This document shows positions 18,101 to 18,870 of a stretch of DNA of 20,381 nt, piece after piece. Numbering within the stretch: the first letter of the stretch is position 1; every line of letters starts with the position of its first letter. A program made the translations under genes and the position numbers. The notes beneath the pieces are model-generated. The model did no database searches. It saw nothing but the letters and a program-made list of their open reading frames with translations, and was not told the origin of the DNA. Origin of the DNA: Ophiothrix spiculata (lineage: Eukaryota; Echinodermata; Ophiuroidea; Amphilepidida; Ophiotrichidae); the NCBI GenBank assembly GCA_000969725.1, contig JXSR01S043050.1; one strand, written 5' to 3'.

Positions 18101-18187
18101 GATCATCCAGTTCCATGGTTACCGCATCAACACCATAAGACGTCTCTCCCGTGTTTGTTGAAGTGATTTCATCATTGCTTGCACACT
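8..18187 (-). CDS. Partial 14-exon gene for a modular discoidin / C-type lectin / SUEL lectin protein
   Basis: Composite model. The exons are 18187-17979, 16353-16179, 15447-15030, 14789-14699, 12693-12525, 11602-11492, 9048-8764, 6990-6679, 5729-5594, 5087-4900, 3747-3593, 2585-2291, 1079-706 and 152-8. All have AG acceptors and GT donors. The phases match at all 13 junctions and the total is 3,063 bp, with no stop. Numbering the residue completed by the first exon as 1, the domains are: short F5/8C 2-120, F5/8C with insertion 130-349, CTLD 359-486, SUEL 488-590, SUEL 591-697, CTLD 705-848, F5/8C 850-1019. Module borders are phase 1, so modules can be gained or lost without a frameshift. No signal peptide, membrane segment or stop is present, so both gene ends lie outside. 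By family, F5/8C, SUEL and CTLD domains bind carbohydrates, lipids or proteins outside cells; the ligand here is unknown. The composite identity is secure; the exact ends of each exon are read by eye. Confidence 0.9.
153..705 (-). other. Intron, no recognisable element
   Basis: Intron between the two exons of the last F5/8C domain. Only AT-rich sequence is visible. Short open frames on either strand (for example 298-486) have no coding character. A poly-A tract on the plus strand at 157-168 is the polypyrimidine tract of the acceptor at 152. Confidence 0.7.
706..1079 (-). CDS. Exon: N-terminal part of an F5/8 type C domain
   Basis: 374 bp, phase 1 to phase 0. The acceptor TTTTATTTTTCAG precedes ACTGT, giving the first domain Cys; the donor is AGG|GTGAGT. 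Conserved discoidin features in order are: Cys at the domain start, SSTK, W-DARL, GAWVAG, DQDQWLQIDF, the strand VMQIRKIATQG, then the WWIETFKLQYS strand and W-TYQEDDG. There are three N-glycosylation sequons (NNT, NGT, NMT). An extra Cys pair (HCTGCER) near the exon end is not in the usual domain core and may form a local disulfide. A hAT-like MITE ends only about 37 bp upstream of the acceptor. This is the best conserved F5/8C domain in the window. Confidence 0.92.
1117..1496. mobile_element. hAT-like MITE with 8-bp target site duplication
   Basis: The element is 1125-1488, flanked by the direct repeat gtttttag (1117-1124 and 1489-1496). The termini are inverted: CAGTGTTCGAATT on the left, and CAGGGTTCGAAATT as the reverse complement of the right end. 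An 8-bp duplication with CAG-starting TIRs fits the hAT superfamily. The interior carries at least eight copies of GGTTGTCC or its complement. Several are arranged as small palindromes, such as GGTTGTCC-gcc-GGACAACC near 1394, resembling the subterminal transposase-binding repeats of hAT elements. No transposase is encoded. The superfamily call is inferred from TSD length and TIR. Confidence 0.75.
1497..2290 (-). other. Intron remainder with TTTA-rich tract
   Basis: Intron sequence between the second CTLD and the last F5/8C domain. The only clear structure is a low-complexity T-rich run of degenerate TTTA/TTTAT repeats at about 1920-1985. Short open frames at 1517-1759 and 2093-2413 on the plus strand look like chance; the latter runs antisense into the CTLD exon. 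Confidence 0.6.
2291..2585 (-). CDS. Exon: C-terminal two-thirds of the second C-type lectin-like domain
   Basis: 295 bp, phase 0 to phase 1; acceptor TTCCTTACAG|GAATTC, donor CAACAAG|GTAAGA. It carries the CTLD core: FWVGC in the WIGL position, WRDG, a conserved Cys (QRC), then YNWDSAPC and the terminal AYICQ. The paired cysteines expected of a CTLD are present. The EPN or QPD triplet of the calcium/sugar site is absent and WND is replaced by WDS, so classical calcium-dependent monosaccharide binding is doubtful. There are four sequons near residues 20-40 (NTT, NAT, NIT, NVS), suggesting a heavily glycosylated face. Confidence 0.9.
2726..2849. repeat. 124-bp imperfect palindrome centred on GTTAAC
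   Basis: Two 62-base arms align without gaps (about 79% identity by hand) around a GTTAAC centre at 2785-2790, with essentially no loop. Outer arms read CTTCAAAACTCAACCAGTGG and CTTTAAAACTCAATCAGTGG (right arm reverse-complemented). A direct repeat GAGTTATC lies outside at 2702-2709 and 2869-2876 and could be a target duplication, but the sequence between it and the arms is not inverted. Probably a palindromic MITE; the transcript would form a long hairpin on either strand. Confidence 0.75.
2850..3592 (-). other. Intron remainder, small stem-loop only
   Basis: Intron within the second CTLD. A short stem-loop GCGACCTAATC ... GATTGAGGTCGC at about 3092-3121 and a G/C-rich patch near 3210-3245 stand out from AT-rich background. 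No gene or clear element is recognised. Confidence 0.5.
3593..3747 (-). CDS. Exon: N-terminal part of the second C-type lectin-like domain
   Basis: 155 bp, phase 1 to phase 0; acceptor TTCTTTTCACAG, donor ACACAG|GTACTG. The translation after the split residue is DFQGECDDGWLKFEDHCIKA, the usual C-x-x-GW-x-x-F-x-x-x-C opening of a long-form CTLD. This is followed by DAEEDCNDNHGHLAGV, the alpha-helix and GHLA strand. It joins 2291-2585 in frame to make a domain of about 145 residues. One sequon (NHT) lies at the exon end. Confidence 0.9.
3921..4408. mobile_element. piggyBac-like MITE
   Basis: The left end reads TTAA followed by CCCTTTGAACCTG (3925-3937). The right end, reverse-complemented, reads CCCTTTGAACCCTGGCC (ending 4404), followed by TTCA where TTAA is expected, one change away. 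TTAA target sites and TIRs starting CCCTTTG are characteristic of piggyBac. The 480-bp interior has no transposase. It contains repeats of the type CCGGT / GGCCAGGGT near both ends. The superfamily is inferred from the termini. Confidence 0.65.
4409..4899 (-). other. Intron remainder
   Basis: Intron between the second SUEL domain and second CTLD. AT-rich. A 10-bp inverted pair AACCTTTTCA / TGAAAAGGTT (about 4451 and 4604) encloses a less AT-rich segment that might be an old element; nothing more can be supported. Confidence 0.4.
4900..5087 (-). CDS. Exon: C-terminal half of the second SUEL-type lectin domain
   Basis: 188 bp, phase 2 to phase 1; acceptor CATAG|GTTTCC, donor ATAT|GTAAGT. The split codon joins the previous exon as Arg. 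Family landmarks are: Cys in TNCTLPNA, then VQLFCHLQHECKI, FLTDPCEGVNKYLDV and YTCV. The DPC-x-G-x-x-KYL-x-V-x-Y-x-C signature is the typical end of the SUEL/galactose-binding lectin fold. After the domain a short linker (SWEPTVDDIY) leads into the CTLD exon at 3747. One sequon (NYT). Confidence 0.92.
5094..5330 (-). repeat. Possible LINE or other retroelement 3' fragment with G-rich tract
   Basis: On the minus strand this segment ends in AATAAAATTGATTTGATTT, a short simple repeat like those closing some LINEs. It begins at a C-run opposite the plus-strand G-run at 5305-5316. It lies directly upstream (transcript sense) of the acceptor at 5087. No reverse transcriptase remnant is readable, so the class is a guess from the tail only. 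Confidence 0.3.
5594..5729 (-). CDS. Exon: N-terminal half of the second SUEL-type lectin domain
   Basis: 136 bp, phase 1 to phase 2; acceptor TTTCGTTGCAG, donor GATAG|GTATGT. Reads EYIQHKRICEGDFMELKCDN, then VLFIADAMYGRT and SVCPGVDR. The pattern C-E-G-x(4)-L-x-C followed by I-x-x-A-x-YGR is the SUEL signature. It joins the 4900-5087 exon as a complete domain of about 100 residues. It differs from the first SUEL domain (6679-6990), which is encoded in a single exon, so an intron was gained or lost between the two. Confidence 0.92.
5892..6077. repeat. Inverted-repeat element (MITE-like)
   Basis: A perfect 17-bp inverted repeat TTATCTGACAATCTCAA (5899-5915 and 6055-6071) extends outward to TTGTA and inward with weaker similarity. 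The centre holds a small palindrome TGAGTC-ATA-GACTCA (6017-6031). No target duplication is evident. Likely a palindromic MITE; family unknown. Confidence 0.6.
6078..6495 (-). other. Intron, AT-rich, nothing recognised
   Basis: Part of the intron between the two SUEL domains. Only AT-rich sequence with homopolymer runs is seen. Confidence 0.6.
6496..6590 (-). pseudogene. Degenerate duplicate of the 3' end of the first SUEL exon
   Basis: The plus-strand block starting aaatatctcaacttaccaac (about 6500) repeats the block at 6663-6682 almost exactly and then stays alignable for about 75 bp with the 3' end of the real exon at 6679-6990. On the minus strand it keeps YPG, the CS pair, DMNL and the GTAAG donor. 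The Trp codon preceding YPG has become TAG, the final domain Cys is Tyr, and a 2-base length difference shifts the frame. It lies about 165 bp downstream of the parent exon in transcript sense. It has no acceptor and should not be spliced in productively. Confidence 0.8.
6679..6990 (-). CDS. Exon: complete first SUEL-type lectin domain
   Basis: 312 bp, phase 1 to phase 1, one symmetrical exon carrying a whole domain; acceptor CATCATTTCAG, donor GTTG|GTAAGT. Landmarks are: VFCNEEIAHLVCEDD, then ITDVQWGRT in the I-x-x-A-x-YGR position (W replaces Y), NTCPQ, LPC, GVCFDTTQC, and YPGGCSPADMNLYLNVTYSC. The DPC motif is changed to GGC. Sequons: NIT twice and NVT. By family this fold binds galactose or rhamnose; the altered sugar-loop residues mean specificity cannot be predicted. 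A broken partial copy lies just downstream at 6496-6590. Confidence 0.92.
7107..7831. mobile_element. 709-bp non-autonomous DNA transposon with 8-bp TSD
   Basis: The element is 7115-7823, flanked by ggaaacac (7107-7114 and 7824-7831). TIRs: TCGGGGGTGCCACTTGT on the left, CCCGGGGTGCCACTTAT as the reverse complement of the right end; 14 of 17 positions match. The interior has two families of degenerate short repeats: AAAAGGGTGTC in the left half (near 7170, 7219, 7254), and GTCAGTGATTTGGGT-like units in the right half (near 7281, 7637, 7677, 7710, 7747). Open frames inside (7313-7551) do not resemble a transposase. The TSD length fits hAT, P or Merlin groups; which one is undetermined. Confidence 0.7.
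7832..8345 (-). other. Intron remainder with degenerate CCTAA-type tract
   Basis: Sequence around 8205-8275 is a loose run of CTAACC / CCTATAACC units, a degenerate minisatellite. Otherwise AT-rich with nothing recognised. Confidence 0.5.
8346..8704 (+). mobile_element. tRNA-derived SINE with target site duplication
   Basis: The element is 8354-8696, flanked by taaagcag (8346-8353 and 8697-8704). The head carries an RNA polymerase III box A (TTAGCTCAATCGG, about 8361-8373) and box B (AGTTCGAACCCT, about 8399-8410), spaced as in a tRNA. The body has a CTTGGACAAGGAACT motif like the conserved centre of many marine-animal SINEs. It ends in a T-run. An open frame (8376-8648) crosses it but is not a gene. 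It sits about 60 bp past the donor of the 8764-9048 exon, in antisense to the host gene. Confidence 0.8.
8764..9048 (-). CDS. Exon: C-terminal two-thirds of the first C-type lectin-like domain
   Basis: 285 bp, phase 1 to phase 1; acceptor TTTTACTTTCAG, donor GAACGAG|GTAAGG. Begins GHLVTSTSHREHNFL (helix 2), then YFIGLD in the WIGL position, WQDGAFYAYANWTYG, DRCAVIS, GKWMSVDC and HSFICEYE. Four canonical CTLD cysteines are complete with the preceding exon. The EPN/QPD sugar triplet is replaced by GHP and WND by WMSVD, so calcium-dependent sugar binding is not expected. One sequon (NWT). Confidence 0.92.
9049..9347 (-). other. Intron segment, AT-rich
   Basis: Between the CTLD exon acceptor and the retroelement insertion. 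AT-rich with poly-A runs near 9325-9337; no element recognised. Confidence 0.5.
9363..9908 (-). pseudogene. Penelope-like element GIY-YIG endonuclease fragment (left copy)
   Basis: Reading leftward from about 9875: YVGETKRNLGIQVEEHIREA, the second half of the GIY-YIG motif region. This runs to ITDHVARANHLINWG. The frame is then lost at a G-run (plus-strand C-run about 9693-9702). It resumes as AKILKRESDRKSRWIRESIW, then RGQSVMNRDKGVYNLSHLYDPLL and stops at 9449. NRD-x-G followed by DPLL is a familiar C-terminus in animal PLEs. The reverse transcriptase is absent and the G-run shift breaks the frame. The remaining ~85 bp to 9363 is a 3' untranslated tail shared with the right copy. Confidence 0.75.
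9840..9944 (-). repeat. Three tandem ~35-bp units inside the PLE fragment
   Basis: Units start ggatgcctaaattg at 9840, 9874 and 9909. They encode ETKRNLGI on the minus strand. An inverted copy follows at 9945-9972, marking the junction between the two PLE copies. The third unit has small changes (TGCTGTTTAGTTTTG). Confidence 0.8.
9945..10182 (+). pseudogene. Penelope-like element endonuclease remnant (right copy)
   Basis: Plus-strand, open from about 9947 to 10112: ETKRNLGIRV directly followed by DHVARANQLINWG, then EAKILERES directly followed by NNISFEKGVGST. Compared with the left copy it lacks two blocks. The first falls at GTGGATCATG, where about 100 bp is missing; the second at AAAGCAACAAC, where about 190 bp is missing. 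Both junctions fall at short shared words, suggesting template jumping or slippage deletions. It ends with a tail (TTTGTATCTACCAAACC...) that the left copy lacks. Confidence 0.7.
10222..10375 (+). mobile_element. 5'-truncated SINE, same family as 17611-17829
   Basis: Shares with 17611-17829 the body CCTTGTTTCCTTGGGCAAGA, then TTGGTCCCCTGTAC, TTCATGGGGTAT and an ATTGATTG tail. The tRNA-like head is missing. It follows directly on the right target duplication of the PLE insertion. Confidence 0.75.
10644..11460. mobile_element. 817-bp segment bounded by 19-bp perfect inverted repeats
   Basis: ACGAATGATTTATACCCGG occurs at 10644-10662 and, inverted, at 11442-11460. Just inside the left end a 20-21 bp unit (TTTATACCxGGCTATCTGAT) is doubled (10652-10693). 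The interior is very AT-rich and has three successive plus-strand open frames (10729-10932, 10939-11124, 11146-11439; 61-97 codons) that I do not recognise; they may be chance in AT-rich DNA or a decayed gene. No target duplication is visible, so transposon status is inferred from the termini. Confidence 0.5.
11492..11602 (-). CDS. Exon: N-terminal part of the first C-type lectin-like domain
   Basis: 111 bp, phase 1 to phase 1, too short to stand out as an open frame; acceptor CTTTTTTTAG, donor AGAAA|GTAAGG. It reads EPLCPPGWKEFETSCYKFY, the C-P-x-GW-x-x-F-x-x-x-CY opening of a CTLD, then TWKEAKQTCEQE, helix 1. The split codon forms Asn with the next exon, giving ENGHLV across the junction. 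One sequon (NET). The intron that follows is 2.4 kb and carries the PLE, SINE and TIR insertions. Confidence 0.92.
11719..11841. repeat. Foldback hairpin, 54-bp arms, 15-nt loop
   Basis: Arms 11719-11772 and 11788-11841 align without gaps with about 8 mismatches (85%). Shared outer block: GCCACAGA, TGTTCATCG, GAATCAACAAC, TGCATCCA. Mismatches are spread singly or in pairs, as in a pre-miRNA stem or a young foldback MITE. No target duplication seen. Confidence 0.75.
11842..12459 (-). other. Intron segment, nothing recognised
   Basis: Intron between an F5/8C domain and the first CTLD. The minus-strand open frame 11911-12120 has no family resemblance. AT-rich with homopolymer tracts near 12350-12400. 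Confidence 0.5.
12460..12508 (-). pseudogene. Short degenerate copy of an F5/8C exon 3' end
   Basis: Plus-strand agggcagccataaacc...tctcaaacc repeats, at an offset of 57 bp, the end of the true exon (agggcagccatacacc...tctcaaaccc, from 12532). The similarity also covers the splice donor region, but TTAC (GTAA on the minus strand) has become TTAG, so the donor is lost. Roughly 80% identity over about 46 bases. Confidence 0.65.
12525..12693 (-). CDS. Exon: C-terminal part of the insertion-bearing F5/8C domain
   Basis: 169 bp, phase 0 to phase 1; acceptor TTTATCTTTCAG, donor GAAGCAA|GTAAGT. It starts IFTGPQSAND, continues HPIHARYIRIQSEV and ends GLRLEVYGC, the standard final strands and closing Cys of a discoidin domain. 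The split codon makes Ile with the CTLD exon. It was not apparent as a long open frame because it lacks an ATG near its start. Confidence 0.92.
12774..13070. mobile_element. MITE-like element with CATTCRCT repeats
   Basis: Ends are imperfect inverted repeats of about 50 bp. The left is GGCTAAGACTTGGCTTCCAA followed by GACATTCGCTCGCCCGAGTG; the right, reverse-complemented, is GGATTAGGCTTGGCGACCAA then ACATTCGCTTGGCCCGAGTG. Short ACATTCACT-type motifs recur inside in both orientations. No transposase; no sure target duplication. Confidence 0.6.
13100..13317 (-). mobile_element. Probable tRNA-derived SINE
   Basis: On the minus strand, a head with a box-B-like GGTTTGATTC (13247-13256) and upstream TTGGCAAAGCG (about 13289-13299) is followed by a body containing GTTTTCTCCAAGCACTTCTG and TTTCCTCCTACATCTAAAAT. 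The body resembles a common invertebrate SINE module. Box A is weak and ends are not fixed by a target duplication. The open frame 12858-13253 across it is not a gene. Confidence 0.45.
13318..13784 (-). other. Intron segment
   Basis: AT-rich; a small GGGTC-AAAAA-CCC stem near 13736-13752 is the only structure noticed. Confidence 0.4.
13785..13946. mobile_element. Short MITE-like inverted-repeat element
   Basis: Left end GGGTATTCCAGAAAGG with GCTAAACCACGG; right end reverse-complemented CCCGTATTCAAGAGG with ACTAAACCACGG. Arms of roughly 35 bp with small gaps enclose about 90 bp. No target duplication found. Confidence 0.55.
14305..14660. repeat. Degenerate direct duplication, offset about 215-227 bp
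   Basis: The ordered words ATGCCTGT, AGAGTGACC, ATTTTAG and CAATGGAG appear at 14311/14345/14365/14427 and again at 14538/14561/14582/14641. This indicates an old tandem duplication in the intron next to the exon at 14699-14789. Sequence between is AT-rich and strongly diverged. Confidence 0.5.
14699..14789 (-). CDS. Exon: middle part of the insertion-bearing F5/8C domain
   Basis: 91 bp, phase 2 to phase 0; acceptor CTATTTTCAG|G, donor AGAGCT|GTAAGT. Reads YLSNFSLWYSDDRATWSTLD and ends NITRA. YLSNFSLWYS with W-x-x-LD matches the discoidin strand normally written v-x-F-x-l-x-YS-D--G--W. In the domain at 706-1079 the same strand is not cut by an intron, so intron positions differ between paralogous modules. 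Sequons: NFS and NIT. Confidence 0.9.
15030..15447 (-). CDS. Exon: N-terminal part of an F5/8C domain with Cys-rich insertion
   Basis: 418 bp, phase 1 to phase 2; acceptor GCCTCTTTACAG|TCTGC, donor GGATAG|GTAAGC. After the first Cys come PIGLGDHTF (as in x-pLGm-d), SSTYGSS, and then an unusual Thr/Tyr/Cys-rich stretch containing DSCQCGNTTSDD and GNCSCNDT. The normal domain then resumes: HFARLWNPD, NGWVS, LDQWLEIDFG and VTGLTMQGVE. The insert of about 45 residues has four cysteines in a C-x-C ... C-x-C pattern, and the exon has several sequons (NTT twice, NCS, NDT, NSS). The open frame continues through the acceptor into the intron; the hydrophobic residues this adds are intron sequence, not a signal peptide. 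Confidence 0.9.
15448..15985 (-). other. Intron segment with a GC-richer patch
   Basis: 15585-15860 is clearly richer in G/C than its surroundings and contains GTCATACC three times. It may be a decayed transposable element. No TIRs or coding capacity could be defined. Confidence 0.4.
16029..16178 (-). repeat. In-frame duplicate of an F5/8C exon 3' end with second splice donor
   Basis: The 3' end of the exon at 16179-16353, from PVQVNGAVSDD through VLGCSSSNTPDLTPDT, is repeated at an offset of 150 bp with four or five base changes (I-T to I-N, D to E). The intervening sequence is an AAAC/GTTT tetranucleotide tract. Both copies end in G|GTATTG. The frame stays open across both, so use of the distal donor (16029) would add exactly 50 residues in phase, including a Cys/Leu/Phe/Val-rich linker. 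Confidence 0.8.
16111..16175 (+). repeat. AAAC tetranucleotide microsatellite
   Basis: Runs of (CAAA)n with slight interruptions; a second shorter run of the same repeat lies at 15988-16025, on the far side of the duplicated exon end. The two runs flank the duplicate and may have mediated it. Confidence 0.85.
16179..16353 (-). CDS. Exon: C-terminal part of the short F5/8C domain
   Basis: 175 bp, phase 0 to phase 1; acceptor TTATATTTGTCAG, donor GACG|GTATTG. Starts IFQGNYDDVQYVSN, continues FEAKYLKIVPVQVNG and ends ITVLGC followed by a Ser/Thr/Pro linker (SSSNTPDLTPDT). The usual ExxGC end is VLGC, preceded by DDI rather than the common icLR strand, so the last beta strand is diverged. The alternative donor downstream at 16029 is also in phase 1. 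Confidence 0.92.
16354..16813 (-). other. Intron segment with a small strong hairpin
   Basis: AATTTCCCAAGATTGGC (16621-16637) pairs with GCCAATTTTGGGAAATT (16652-16668), 16 of 17 positions, with a 14-nt loop. The rest is AT-rich without recognised elements. Confidence 0.6.
16814..17493. mobile_element. 680-bp element with ~45-bp imperfect TIRs
   Basis: Left end GGAGCACATTAGGCCACAAC then TTTGTGCGGCGGGTCGCA. The right end, reverse-complemented, is GGAGCACAATAAGGCCACAA then TTTTGTGCGACTGGTCGCA. Further copies of GGCCACA and TGCGGYGGGTCGCA lie near 16885-16962, partly inverted, giving subterminal repeats. The interior shows no transposase; open frames 16870-17067 and 17170-17571 (the latter runs past the right end) are unrecognised. 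No target duplication found, superfamily undetermined. Confidence 0.6.
17611..17829 (+). mobile_element. Full-length tRNA-type SINE with ATTG tail
   Basis: Head GCGTGGACGAGTGGTTAAGA, a Leu/Ser-tRNA-like box A, with box B GGTTCGAGCCCC about 35 bp further on. Then a body with CTTGTTTCCTTGGGCAAGAA and CCCCTGTACGAATAGACTCC, and an (ATTG)n tail at 17813-17826. A 5'-truncated relative is at 10222-10375. The open frame 17623-17826 across it is not a gene. Confidence 0.85.
17979..18187 (-). CDS. Exon: N-terminal part of the short F5/8C domain
   Basis: 209 bp, phase 1 to phase 0; acceptor AATCTATTTCAG, donor CCAAGG|GTGAGT. Reads CASNDEITSTNTGETSYGVD, then VTMELDDLYLITVIRTQG, DWIEWFKVYFSHNNVEW and YQEEGKPR. 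The TQG and W-x-x-x-FKVYFS landmarks are clear. The opening segment that normally carries W-P--ndp--WLQvDLg is missing, and only a trace (VTMELDD) remains, so this domain has about 125 residues instead of about 150. The upstream junction phase (G|AG, Glu) matches the ACAG|GTGAGT ends of the 121-bp array units. Confidence 0.9.
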
Positions 18188-18870
18188 CTGAAATAGATTA
18201 TTTAATGTAGGATTTGTAGTTATATAATACTTGATGATCTCTTAGGAGTTAAAAAATACTAACTTTATATCTTAACCCTTTTAACTTGTTACTTCTATAC
18301 TGGCTTGTGACATCCATATCAAAATAACACACAATAAAAAAACGTTGGAAGCCAATGAGTCAATCGGATACTTTATTGAAAGATTGTTTGCATTTAATTT
18401 ACAAGATAGAAGCAAAATAATGCTCTGATATTTCATCAAATATTGTGACTCTCATAGATTACAAAGTAAATTTTAGATCATTGGTAAGGCAAATATTTAT
18501 TTGATTGTTCAAGAATCAAACAATTCACAGGATATTAGAAGATAAAAAGGCTGACGACATCAAAATCAAAGCAAGCGATAGGCTTACATATTGATGGACT
18601 CTTTGCAATACTAGACCTGCCAGCCTCTAAGTCCTAGATTGTGGGACATTCAACTTTGGAATGAGAAGAATCACAATGGCATGCATAGCAAAACACTGTA
18701 TCCAAAATGAGAAAATGAGGGACATCTCAGATTTCATGACTTTTTTACTATTAGATAGAATGAGGGATTGTGATGGGAAAGTTGGTAGGTCTGCAATACA
18801 TGAAACCTCTAGTTTGGATCAGGTCACAGATACAAGTATTTTGGACTGAATTCATTTCATGTCACCTTAT
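18188..18870 (-). other. Intron segment, nothing recognised
   Basis: AT-rich intron between the short F5/8C domain and the tandem array. No TIR, SINE head or coding signal seen. Confidence 0.5.
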
